A stretch of DNA of 64,000 nt from Aureibaculum flavum. GTDB taxonomy: Bacteria > Bacteroidota > Bacteroidia > Flavobacteriales > Flavobacteriaceae. Of this stretch, positions 46,401 to 54,714 are shown in pieces. Location: the NCBI RefSeq assembly GCF_016406085.1, contig NZ_JAEHFJ010000004.1:404162-468161 (forward strand), given 5' to 3'. The notes below the pieces were generated by a model. The model saw nothing but the letters and a program-made list of their open reading frames with translations, was not told the DNA's origin and searched no databases. A program made the position numbers and the translations under genes. Every line of letters begins with the position of its first letter. The stretch's first letter is position 1.

Positions 46401-46607
46401 GCCTTTTCGTGGCAAACAACAAGCTAATGAGGCTATTATAATAGTTTTACCACTACCTGTTGGTAAAGCAACAAGTCCAGACAATATGGTTTTATCATTG
46501 TCATAATCTGAAATATATTTACTCATCAAATCAACCCCTTCCAATTGATAATCTCTAAGATGAGATTCAACTTCTTTTGGTTGCAAAATTGATTTTCTTT
46601 TTTTCAT
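43437..46607 (-). CDS. Superfamily 2 helicase with probable PD-(D/E)xK-like nuclease tail
   Basis: A 1056-residue protein. Helicase motifs: Walker A PTGSGKT (49-55), DEGH box (155-158), TATP (180-183) and QQIGRIIRNPKK for the arginine-finger motif. The central part is long and unrecognised. Near the C-terminus, ADFILVTDKKIVFIHVK has an aspartate (D891) followed by HVK (904-906), the position of the usual ExK. This suggests a restriction-nuclease fold with His in place of Glu, or inactivation. It is 12 nt after hsdS, with no terminator, and is followed by GIY-YIG. Sequence is notably AT-rich. Confidence 0.8.
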   Translation of the reverse strand: MKKRKSILQPKEVESHLRDYQLEGVDLMSKYISDYDNDKTILSGLVALPTGSGKTIIIASLACCLPRKGCILVLSPRRPVIDQLHKELSGNLFLNKFNGLSVQPTKSVYDEKATEINIKSDSVICWTIQKLHKVRDTNPKLYEILKQNVKLILFDEGHYEPAPKWSDTIRAFRAPKIIFTATPFRNDFKKFDIDWDNYVYRKSYEELKDLKYLRKVKVEDFGKKDNIVIAVNDAILRFDKIKKTHKEARLIIKCDSSESIISISKELVKLKRNFFSIHETFKKDFKDKNEELKPYLLNAVPKDQEDEVEDIWVHQFKLVEGIDSSKFRCLAIIDEMTNTRSLVQQIGRIIRNPKKNDDTAYVYNYTEADYINAWNGFVSLDKSGKITKTLAEQILDDVNKNVGEHQYIDKKVRLKLTKEQFVNWTEEELKSQVQIPLKANFIEKRKSFSSTNFINNYLDHNLKDKDHVFYKNIYGTNSGLYLYFTVKNSPYLTNSFFPEITHQICFFKEEKDFLIFYDSGKLLPLGKDKLGVGYGLDSSRLRSIFKQTNDTVLSRVALKSSNIGSLEPHSHSFMASSIKDTAPNLNDFSHFLSSTFGHYLDKKVYKDYKDTSLKDKEFQIRTYIGFSTGRISQSEGKNVKFKEYLDWIDYLCNSLKNRSRIPAIFNRYSTEVSNVKDPFPECILLDLFELENVKIVNEIEGSDEDVIIEELSIPEKFSVINKSSDGVYSFEVIINENNFVIKIEFDNKRNKYILVCEEIAGTIETVDAELGLKVVNLIKVLNRKQCFRVLTKKGLSYSGGRFYEPHFKFGKKFDDKVSPIPNMLISIDALSKRYSEKGTVNGTSADSWQDDSIFSLLANRGEGSQLKGYMLESGEKEELLICTDLNTEPADFILVTDKKIVFIHVKGKGNKPDPSHGQYGASAISEICNQAVKNAHLLSIFDKSPPGNLKTWTTPWNPNKKKAYNVQNRIKTSSIPTGIDSTSHESIWEYMVRKKMDVNISKEVWLVMGYTMKRDVFLEKIGSSNPPAEAKQAALTLESTLANIHSLGLKLKVFCS

Positions 46608-46619
46608 GTTTTACGTTTG

Positions 46620-47945
46620 TTATATCGTTTTCTCACCCTCAAAAACCTCACGCAAAACACTCTGCATTAACTGTTCACTATGTGCTTGGCTTTGTTGCAC
46701 TTCTTGCTCTAAAACATCACATAAACCCATTAAAGCATTTACTTTTTCTACAATGGCTTTTTGTTCTTCTAGTGGTGGAAATGGGAAACAAATACCTTTA
46801 ATATTAGTTTGAGAAATATTAACCTGACTTGATGCCATTCCGATCATTTTATCTAATAATAAATTTCTTATAGATTCACTATTTAGTGTTAGAACAACAA
46901 AATCAGGAAACAATGAATCTTTAATATATTTAAGACGAATTGTTTTATCTGATAGAATTAAATTAAAATTAAGTTTATCAACTTTACAACTAATTCCTGT
47001 TCGATTTATAGGGCCAGCTCTTGTAATTAAAATATCTCCAATTTCTACTATTTGTTTTGGATTGATTTCATAATTTACTGGAAGCACCTTATTTGCGTTT
47101 TCAACAAATCTATTTTGCTGTACAGCTGTTGTAGTTAAAACACCCCATTCTTGATTAATAACAGGTCTTTTCACGCAATTAGGACTTTTTCCTGAATCTG
47201 AATATAATAAAGTATTACCCAACCTACACCAAACCCAACCTTCAGGTAATTCATAAGGAATTTCATCTTTGGTGATTGGTGGTAAGGCTTTTTCCTTTTT
47301 TATTTTTTTGTCTTTTATAAGTTGTGCTTTCTCTTCTTGAATACGTTTTAAGAGTTGGCTGGCATCTTCTGTATAAGGATTATTTGCTCGCCAATCTGCT
47401 GTTAATTTTCCTTGTACCGCTTCTTGAAGAATTGCTTGCCTTAAATAATTTATATCAGTCTCTTGCTTAGCAAGTACATCTGTTGCTTTATCTTGTTCTA
47501 TTCTAATTTTAGAATACAATTCAACTATATCTAATTGTGTTTGTAAAGAAATGTTAGGCACTTTTGCTTTTTTAAGATTCCCCAAAGTCAGAGACACATT
47601 AGCACTACCTTTCATTAGTGGCACTAACACATAATCTTTCATTAAATTAAAATAGATATATAAAAATTTTGCTGAATAGTTTTCATCTTTAGGTACACAA
47701 GCAGCTAAAATACTGCCAAAAGCAAATTTACCCTCTTGATAATGCACTCTTTTAATACTTGCATGTCCATGACCAGTTGCAGATACCAATGGAATTAAAA
47801 CCGCTTCTGTATCTAACTGAAATTTATTATGACTCTTTCTAAATTCTGCTGTTGTTACCATAGGATAATCTCCAGGAATTGCTTTAGTAATTCCTATTTC
47901 TCCTTTAACCACATTACAAATACCTCCTAATTGTACGTATGCCAT
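46620..47945 (-). CDS. hsdS: Type I restriction system specificity subunit HsdS
   Basis: 441 residues from the ATG at 47945; a TTG three codons earlier is an alternative. There are two target-recognition domains, each followed by a helical spacer (DIVELYSKIRIEQDKATDVL, and LEEQKAIVEKVNALMGLCD near the end). The first has TAEFRKSHNKFQLDTE and the second has GDILITRAGPINRTGISC. The start is 1 nt from the hsdM stop. Target sequence cannot be predicted. Confidence 0.92.
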   Translation of the reverse strand: MAYVQLGGICNVVKGEIGITKAIPGDYPMVTTAEFRKSHNKFQLDTEAVLIPLVSATGHGHASIKRVHYQEGKFAFGSILAACVPKDENYSAKFLYIYFNLMKDYVLVPLMKGSANVSLTLGNLKKAKVPNISLQTQLDIVELYSKIRIEQDKATDVLAKQETDINYLRQAILQEAVQGKLTADWRANNPYTEDASQLLKRIQEEKAQLIKDKKIKKEKALPPITKDEIPYELPEGWVWCRLGNTLLYSDSGKSPNCVKRPVINQEWGVLTTTAVQQNRFVENANKVLPVNYEINPKQIVEIGDILITRAGPINRTGISCKVDKLNFNLILSDKTIRLKYIKDSLFPDFVVLTLNSESIRNLLLDKMIGMASSQVNISQTNIKGICFPFPPLEEQKAIVEKVNALMGLCDVLEQEVQQSQAHSEQLMQSVLREVFEGEKTI

Positions 47946-47946
47946 A

Positions 47947-49368
47947 TTAATCAAGAATCTGTTTTATTTTAGACAATAATCCATTTACTATTTGATTACT
48001 TTCAGAAAGTCTTTTTAAAATAACTTCTGAAGATTCAAATTCTTCTTGTACTTGGTCTTTTGGATTCTTTATATCTAAATTGTAGTTTCTTTTTTTTATT
48101 TCTTCAATTGAAACTTTCCAAGCAAAATCATTTTCAACTCTATTATTCCACCACGCTTTTTCAGCATCAAACTCTTTAATATTAATAGGTTTCGTTTTAT
48201 TATAATTTTTTACACCTTCTGGGTATTGGTGTTGGTAATACCAAACTTCTTTAGTCGGTGTACCTTTTTCAAAAAATAATACATTTGTATTAATATTTGT
48301 ATAAGGATTAAATACACCTAAAGGTAAGCGTACAATAGTATGCAAGTTGCATTTGTCTAAAAGTTCTTCTTTTAGGCGTGTTTTCATCCCTTCTCCAAAT
48401 AATGTACCATCTGGTAATACAATAGCACAACGTCCTTTATTTTTTAAAAGCTTAATAATTAAGGCTAAAAATAAATCGGCTGTTTCTTTGGTTCTAAATT
48501 TTTTAGGGAAGTTGGTTTCTGTACCATCTTCTTCTACACCACCAAAAGGCGGATTAGAAAGTATAATATCTAGCTTGTCTTTGGCTCCCCAATCTGCATA
48601 AGGTTTGCTTAGTAAATTATCTCTACGCACTGCTGGTAAATCGAAACCATGTAACATTAAATTGGTAGTACATAGTAAATGCGGTAATGGTTTTTTCTCT
48701 ATACCACGTATCGATTTTTGTAATACGTCTCTATCCTTTGAGTCCTTAACTTGATCTCTAACAGATTCTATAGTACAGGTTAAAAAACCACCTGTACCAC
48801 AAGCAGGATCTAATACGCTTTCGCCCAATTGCGGATTAATAATATCTACCATAAACTGCGTTACCGCTCTTGGTGTGTAATACTCACCAGAAGAACCTGC
48901 AGATTGTAGGTCTTTTAATATGGTTTCGTAAATATCATTAAATACGTGACTCTCATTAGAGTTATTAAAATCAATCTGGTTAATGACGTTGATGACTTGA
49001 CGGAAGAGTGTTCCGTTTTTCATAAAGTTATACGTATCATCAAATACCGAACGTATAATTTTTGCTTGTGGGCTTAATGTAATATCTAATTCCTTTAAAG
49101 CAGGAAAGAGTTCGTTTTCTATAAACTCCATTAAAGCATCGCCTGTTAAGCCTTCATCATCTGCTGCCCAATTTTGCCATTTTAAATGTTCTGGAATTGG
49201 CGATTCGTAATTGTTTATGGTAATTCCCCATTCTTCTTCTTTGTCGGCAAATATTTTCATAAAAAGCATCCATACCATTTGCGAGATACGTTGTGCATCT
49301 CCATCTACTCCCGTGTCTTTACGCATTATATCACGTATGCCTTTTATGTTTGTTGTTATGTTGCTCAT
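47947..49368 (-). CDS. hsdM: Type I restriction-modification methyltransferase HsdM
   Basis: A 473-residue N6-adenine methyltransferase. The SAM motif DPACGTGGF is at 187-195, and the catalytic NPPF is present in ILSNPPFGG near 270. The N-terminal helical domain (ISQMVWMLFMKIF) is typical. It follows the AlbA_2 gene by 2 nt and precedes hsdS by 1 nt. Confidence 0.95.
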   Translation of the reverse strand: MSNITTNIKGIRDIMRKDTGVDGDAQRISQMVWMLFMKIFADKEEEWGITINNYESPIPEHLKWQNWAADDEGLTGDALMEFIENELFPALKELDITLSPQAKIIRSVFDDTYNFMKNGTLFRQVINVINQIDFNNSNESHVFNDIYETILKDLQSAGSSGEYYTPRAVTQFMVDIINPQLGESVLDPACGTGGFLTCTIESVRDQVKDSKDRDVLQKSIRGIEKKPLPHLLCTTNLMLHGFDLPAVRRDNLLSKPYADWGAKDKLDIILSNPPFGGVEEDGTETNFPKKFRTKETADLFLALIIKLLKNKGRCAIVLPDGTLFGEGMKTRLKEELLDKCNLHTIVRLPLGVFNPYTNINTNVLFFEKGTPTKEVWYYQHQYPEGVKNYNKTKPINIKEFDAEKAWWNNRVENDFAWKVSIEEIKKRNYNLDIKNPKDQVQEEFESSEVILKRLSESNQIVNGLLSKIKQILD

Positions 49369-49370
49369 TC

Positions 49371-50876
49371 TTATTTTTTGGTTAGAAGTTGCAAAAAAGC
49401 AAGTCCTCTTTTTGTTATTTTATATTGTTGTTTAGAGCTTTTTGGTTTGTCTGGAATTGTCCATTCGATAAGTTGCAAATGCAATAATTTTCTGATAATT
49501 TTCTTAAGCTGTCCAGTAACACTTTTTTGTTTTAAGGAGTGTGCTATTTCTTTTGTTGAACTTGTCTTTACGGCTACTATTTTCAGTGCTTTTGAGAATA
49601 AAGACTTGTGCTCTAACTCGTGCCTTAACTCGTGCTTCAGCTCTAGTTGCAGCTCTAGTTGCAGCTCTAGTTGTGACTCTAGCTGTGACTCCTGCTGTGA
49701 CTCCTGCTGTGAAGCATAATTTTTCTTGATAAATGAGACTCTAAAGGCGATTCCGGGTTCTTTCCAAGTCAATGCTATTTCTGGATATTCTTTTAAATCG
49801 TCTGCTATTAATTGCAAACCGTTTCCCCATTGTTCAATTATGCCCAAACGTTTGAAAACAGGTGCCAATACTTTGTTTCTAACATCTGATTGGCCTGCAT
49901 CCATATCGTTAAAATCTACGGTAGGCAATAATTTTCCAGGACTTGTAATTTCTAATTTATCATCAAAAATAGCAATTTTAATATCTTTTCCTGTAAGCGA
50001 ATAATCTCTATGAATTACAGCATTTCTAATCACTTCTCTAATGGCAACTATAGGATATTCCCAACGGTCGTTTCTATAAACACCTTTATAATCTTCTGTA
50101 CCTTCAGAAATATGACGCAGTACAAATTGATAAGCTTGTTCCGCTTGTAAAGCAATATTACCATCAATAGTTTTCTGATCAATAAATGTTCCAGGAATGG
50201 TTCCTTTAAATCGTGCACATTCTACTTTAGCATTGGGAAACAATTCTCTTTTTTTTACATCATCAGATAGTAAAATCAACGCATTAGTGGGAAATACTTG
50301 ACCTTGTTCTTCATTAACAAGATTTAATTTTCTTAAAACTTCAAAAGTTAAATTCTCGTTTGCTTTTTCTTTGAAAAAACTTTTAAAATTATCGAGGTTT
50401 AATTCTCCGTAATTTTTATTAAAAAATAATTCTGAATCAAAAGAAATATTTTGTCCTTGTCTTTCCAATTCTTGAATAATCTCATTACTAGCTAATCTGT
50501 TAGAAGAACCTACTCTGGTATATACTCCCTTTTCTTTTCCTTTTGAGCTAATAAAGTAAGGCGGTTTACTACCTTTATGAATATAAACTTTGATAACGTG
50601 TTTTCCATTTTCTTCTATAAAAGTAATTTCTGGTAAAACAGTTGGAGTACATTGATCGTTTACAAGGTTGCTAATTTTATTTTCAATCGAATCTAAATTT
50701 TCTTTTATCAAACCCGTAATTTCTCTTGGATTATTTTTTATACCAATAAACAATTCACCTCCAGCATCATTAGCAAAAGCAACTATCGTTTTTGTTAAAT
50801 CTGAATTCGTTGGTATATTCTCTTTGAATTCAAGACGTCTACCTTCTGGTTGTTGTATTTTAGTTAAAATATTCAA
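49371..50876 (-). CDS. AlbA_2 / HATPase-like ATP-binding protein with 12-bp repeat region
   Basis: A 501-residue protein of the divergent AAA_4/AlbA_2 type: EGRRLEFKE (11-19) opens the AlbA_2 fold, and AIREVIRNAVIHRDYS with DDKLEITSPGKLL shows the GHKL-like ATPase part. The start is TTG directly after the hsdR TAA, in the same frame; no ATG nearby. A low-complexity stretch QQES-QLES-QLEL-QLEL-KHEL (near residues 390-425) is encoded by 12-bp tandem repeats. The end has a winged-helix-like domain (TGQLKKIIRKLLHLQLIEW). Inserted between hsdR and hsdM; role in restriction is inferred. Confidence 0.85.
   Translation of the reverse strand: MNILTKIQQPEGRRLEFKENIPTNSDLTKTIVAFANDAGGELFIGIKNNPREITGLIKENLDSIENKISNLVNDQCTPTVLPEITFIEENGKHVIKVYIHKGSKPPYFISSKGKEKGVYTRVGSSNRLASNEIIQELERQGQNISFDSELFFNKNYGELNLDNFKSFFKEKANENLTFEVLRKLNLVNEEQGQVFPTNALILLSDDVKKRELFPNAKVECARFKGTIPGTFIDQKTIDGNIALQAEQAYQFVLRHISEGTEDYKGVYRNDRWEYPIVAIREVIRNAVIHRDYSLTGKDIKIAIFDDKLEITSPGKLLPTVDFNDMDAGQSDVRNKVLAPVFKRLGIIEQWGNGLQLIADDLKEYPEIALTWKEPGIAFRVSFIKKNYASQQESQQESQLESQLELQLELQLELKHELRHELEHKSLFSKALKIVAVKTSSTKEIAHSLKQKSVTGQLKKIIRKLLHLQLIEWTIPDKPKSSKQQYKITKRGLAFLQLLTKK
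49602..49709 (-). repeat. In-frame 12-bp minisatellite inside the AlbA_2 gene
   Basis: Nine tandem 12-bp units (CAGCAGGAGTCA, CAACTAGAGCTG and variants), each adding four residues of pattern QxEx. Since the unit is a multiple of three, copy-number change alters linker length without breaking the frame. Confidence 0.85.
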
Positions 50877-53249
50877 TTAAGCTATATTATATATTTCGTT
50901 TTCCAACTCTTTAACGGCCTGGTCAAAGTCTTTTTTCTTACCAAAAGCTCTTACTAATTCAACAGGAGAACCCATTTCATTTAATGGCTTAACTTTTAGT
51001 ACAGAACCTTGCTCAATGGAAATTATGCCTTCTTGTTCATATTTATCTAATAAACTGTATAAAACTCTTTGAGCGGTAGCACTATATTTAGCAAAGTAAT
51101 TTCGTCTACGCACATTATTAGCACGCTCTTTTCTTGTTAATGGTGGTTGGTCATAAGCAATATGACATATTAGGTCAAAAGCATCCATTTCAGTACCTAC
51201 TTCTTCACGTAATGCCTCCAGTAAAATACCATGTTCAGCTAGTTCTTTTATTAATTCTTCTTTCTTTTCTGTGGTATTCCAACGTTGGATAAAATCATCA
51301 AGTGAAGCGAATTCTTTTTCAATATTTTTTCGAGAGTAGTCTTTTAAAGATTCAGTAATTAGTTTTCCATCTTTACCATAATATTGAACTCGTTCGTTTA
51401 CGACAGTTACTGGTATTTGATTTACGTAAAACTTTTTTATTTCTGATTCTTCTTCATCAATATCAACAATAGGTTTTGTTGGTTTGAATTCATCAGGATT
51501 AATTGGTTCACCATTCTCTGGTATTTGGGTATTATCTTCATCTTCTGGAGGCACAACTGGTTCCTCTGGTTTAGGTTCATAAATTTGAACTGGATCACCA
51601 TCAAAATCTGGTCTTGCAAATATATTTGTCGCTTTTCTGAAATCCATAATGGTAAAATACACTTTACCTTCTGCCTCTCTTATACGTGTACCACGTCCAA
51701 TAATTTGTTTAAATTCTGTAACTGAGTTAATATTAGATTCCAAAACAATAAACTTCACCATTTTGGTATCAATTCCAGTAGTCAACATTTTTGATGTTGT
51801 TGCAATTACAGGAAAACGTTCTTCTACATCTGTGAAATTATCTAATTCTTGTTTTCCTACCTCATCATCTCCCGTTATTTTCACACAATAATTCCAATGT
51901 TTAGCTACTAAATCTGCATTTTCATTAATTAGTGCCTGACGCATTCTGTTTGCATGATCAATGTCTACACAAAACACAATGGTTTTTGCATATCTATCTG
52001 TTGCTTTTAAATATTCTGTGATCTTTTTAGCTACAGTTTCAGTTCTTTCATCAATAGCTAAAGTACGGTCATAGTCTTTTAAATTATAAATACGATCTTC
52101 AACTTCGTTACCATACTTATCTAACAACCCTTTAGTTGGTCTCCAACCTTCATCAACATTAGTTGTAATTCTCACCACTTTGTAAGGAGCCAAAAAACCA
52201 TCATCTATACCTTGTTTTAAAGAATACGTATAGACAGGTTTCCCGTAATAATCCATGTTTGATACATCATCAGTCTCTTTGGGTGTTGCGGTCATTCCTA
52301 TCTGCGTAGCAAACGAAAAATAATCTAATACTTCTCTCCAAGCAGATGCTTCAGAAGCACTACCTCTATGACACTCATCAATTACAACCAAATCAAAGAA
52401 ATCTTTGCTAAATTCTTTGTAGGCATTCTTATCTTCATCATTACTGGTTAAGCCTTGATATAATGCAAAATATATTTGATAAGATTTATCAATTTTTCTG
52501 TTTTTTATTATATGCATGATATCATTTCCGAAAGGGGAAAAATCACCATTCTTAGTTTGCGTAAGCAATGCATTTCTATCTGCTAAAAATAAAATACGCT
52601 TCTTTATACCTGCTTTCCATAATCTCCAAATAATATTGAATGCCGTATATGTTTTACCTGTACCGGTTGCCATAACCAACAAAATCCTGTTTTGTTCTTT
52701 TGCAATGGCTTCTAAACTTCTATTTACAGCATTCTGCTGATAATATCTTGGAGACATTCCACTATCATCTACAAAATAATCTTGTTCAATAACTTCTTTA
52801 GCTTTTGGAGTATCTAATTCTTGCTCTTGCAAGTATCTATTCCATAGATATTCTGGACTAGGAAAATCGTTTAAGGTTATTTCTTTTTCAACTTGCCCTA
52901 ATGCTTTTGTTTTATCATGAAAGACAAAAGAATCACCATTTGAAGTAAATACAAATGGAATTTGAAGAATTTCCGCGTATTCCAATGCTTGTTGCATCCC
53001 TGAACCCACTGGTTTATTATTATCTTTAGCTTCAATAATTGCAATAGGAACATTCGGTTTATAGTAAAGAATATAATCTGCCCTTTTACGCCTCCCTCTA
53101 GCATATAGCTTACCCTGTACAATAATTCGTCCATCTGTAAAAGGAACTTCTTCTCGGACTTGTTTTTGCATATTCCAACCTGCTAATTTAAGTGCAGGGT
53201 TAATAAATTTTGTACATATATCTCTTTCTGTAAGATTTTTTTTATTCAT
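50877..53249 (-). CDS. hsdR: Type I restriction system endonuclease/translocase HsdR
   Basis: A 790-residue protein. Nuclease core: D58 and E73-A-K75 (ADYILYYK and IIEAKDN), an intact PD-(D/E)xK. Motor: TGTGKT (195-200), DECHRG box and TATP. The C-terminal part has the helical domain that binds the methylase. It cuts unmodified DNA after ATP-driven translocation. It is the first gene of the island, and the AlbA_2 gene follows in the same frame after a single TAA. Confidence 0.93.
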   Translation of the reverse strand: MNKKNLTERDICTKFINPALKLAGWNMQKQVREEVPFTDGRIIVQGKLYARGRRKRADYILYYKPNVPIAIIEAKDNNKPVGSGMQQALEYAEILQIPFVFTSNGDSFVFHDKTKALGQVEKEITLNDFPSPEYLWNRYLQEQELDTPKAKEVIEQDYFVDDSGMSPRYYQQNAVNRSLEAIAKEQNRILLVMATGTGKTYTAFNIIWRLWKAGIKKRILFLADRNALLTQTKNGDFSPFGNDIMHIIKNRKIDKSYQIYFALYQGLTSNDEDKNAYKEFSKDFFDLVVIDECHRGSASEASAWREVLDYFSFATQIGMTATPKETDDVSNMDYYGKPVYTYSLKQGIDDGFLAPYKVVRITTNVDEGWRPTKGLLDKYGNEVEDRIYNLKDYDRTLAIDERTETVAKKITEYLKATDRYAKTIVFCVDIDHANRMRQALINENADLVAKHWNYCVKITGDDEVGKQELDNFTDVEERFPVIATTSKMLTTGIDTKMVKFIVLESNINSVTEFKQIIGRGTRIREAEGKVYFTIMDFRKATNIFARPDFDGDPVQIYEPKPEEPVVPPEDEDNTQIPENGEPINPDEFKPTKPIVDIDEEESEIKKFYVNQIPVTVVNERVQYYGKDGKLITESLKDYSRKNIEKEFASLDDFIQRWNTTEKKEELIKELAEHGILLEALREEVGTEMDAFDLICHIAYDQPPLTRKERANNVRRRNYFAKYSATAQRVLYSLLDKYEQEGIISIEQGSVLKVKPLNEMGSPVELVRAFGKKKDFDQAVKELENEIYNIA

Positions 53250-53296
53250 TCAATGGGGTTGAAGCGACTATTAACAAACTTACCATTTTTAAGCCA

Positions 53297-53325
53297 TTAA
53301 AAAAAGGGGAAAAACCCCCTATTTT
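53297..53325 (-). terminator. Terminator of the dihaem cytochrome gene
   Basis: Stem AGGGG / CCCCT with a 6-nt loop. On the minus strand it is followed by seven T. It separates the cytochrome gene (53514) from the restriction island. Confidence 0.7.
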
Positions 53326-53513
53326 TATATGTACACTTTGCAACTACTTTTTCTTTTTAATACGTACACCAACTGCAATATTTCAACGCCATAGGTAAAA
53401 AAGTATGGACCGTTTTAGTTGGTTTATTTGTAATCAATTAAGTTGCTTTGTTTTGTAGATGTATAGTTGCATCGTAAAAGGGTTCTTATAATAAGTAGCC
53501 GTAATTGCTATAC

Positions 53514-54407
53514 TTATTCTTTTATACCTTGTGGTGCTTTTGCATTATCAGGGTTGGTTCCATTTATGGATGCTATAAAAGCAATTAACGCTCCAATTTC
53601 TGTAGGTGTCAAATGACTTTTCCAAGAAATCATTCCTTTTGCTAAAACACCATTCATTATCGTATTTGCTATGTCTGCTTTCTTGCCGCCGTGTAACCAA
53701 TAGGCATCCGTTAAATTAGGTCCAATAATACCCTGCCCTTCGGTTCCGTGACAAGGGGAACAGTTTGCCTGAAAAAGTACGTTCCCTTTTTCTTTGTTCG
53801 CTTCATCATTTGCTACCTTTATGATGATGCTTTTATCATCAACATCTGCATTACCACTTAATTTTTGTTCATTTAAGTAGTTAACACGCTCTATGCTATC
53901 CAATTCCATTTTTTTTTCACTTGCAGGTATTTGCTGCATGTATGCTATTAGAGCTATTATTTCTTTTTTATCCGTTGTTATACCTTCATGCTTCAATTCT
54001 AGCTCAAGGCTATCTGCCTCTTTAAGTAATGCTTGCCATAAGGTATCATTTTCTTTTGCAGCTATCATTTCTTTACGCAATGTATTGGTATAAAGCTGCT
54101 TGTATGAGCTTTTCTTTGAATTTGGTATGATACTTAATGGATCATCTAAATAATGAAACAACCAACTGTTTGAATACTTACCACCAACGCCGTCTAAACT
54201 GGTCAATTGGGCATTTTTATGCTCAACCTTTAACGTGTGGCAGCTATTACAAGATTCTCGCATATATAATTGTTTTCCATAAGCCACTAGCGGAGATAAA
54301 TGACTACTAGACGCATCAGCAATTGTAGTTGTCTCCACCTTTCCGTTATTGTTAAACAGGTAAATTGTAAAAAATATAGAAGAAATGACAAAAATTAAGT
54401 ATTTCAT
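53514..54407 (-). CDS. Dihaem c-type cytochrome, CcoO/CcoP-like fusion
   Basis: A 297-residue protein with one N-terminal helix anchor and two haem motifs: CNSCH (53-57) and CSPCH (216-220). The first domain resembles CcoO of cbb3 oxidase (ESCNSCHTLK, GGKYSNSWLFHYLDDPLS), but its usual haem-ligand Met near SxMP is replaced (SIIPNSKKSS). The second domain resembles CcoP and keeps a Met ligand (GMISWKSHLTPTEIGAL). No CcoN gene is nearby. It is probably a periplasm-facing electron carrier. Confidence 0.8.
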   Translation of the reverse strand: MKYLIFVISSIFFTIYLFNNNGKVETTTIADASSSHLSPLVAYGKQLYMRESCNSCHTLKVEHKNAQLTSLDGVGGKYSNSWLFHYLDDPLSIIPNSKKSSYKQLYTNTLRKEMIAAKENDTLWQALLKEADSLELELKHEGITTDKKEIIALIAYMQQIPASEKKMELDSIERVNYLNEQKLSGNADVDDKSIIIKVANDEANKEKGNVLFQANCSPCHGTEGQGIIGPNLTDAYWLHGGKKADIANTIMNGVLAKGMISWKSHLTPTEIGALIAFIASINGTNPDNAKAPQGIKE

Positions 54408-54714
54408 TTTAATGTTGAGGTTTTATTTAATGACGCCTGAAAATATTTTTTTAACTAAATAATTGACCGGTGAACCCTTAATTGGGTTTTAACCTGATTG
54501 TTTACTACGCAGCTAACCTTAAACGTAATAAACGATTAAAACGTTAACATGTTATAAAATTAAAATGTTTTAAAAGTATAAAAAAAGGGGACAATCCTAT
54601 TTTTTATGTACATAAACCAACCACTTCTCATTTTAACCTTATTCAGGGGTTGCTTCCCTTGTAAAATTCTGTAATTTTACCGCTTATTAGCACAACAACC
54701 TTTACATTATCCTT
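54408..54714. other. Divergent promoter region, cytochrome / DUF3298-like gene
   Basis: The 307 bp hold the two outward promoters. Near 54665 the sequence TAATTTTAC resembles the Bacteroidota -7 box ahead of the gene at 54715. Nothing else is seen. Confidence 0.4.

Noticed and set aside
49186..49719. Plus-strand ORF with serine/cysteine-rich end
   Set aside because: Antisense shadow of hsdM and of the 12-bp minisatellite in the AlbA_2 gene.
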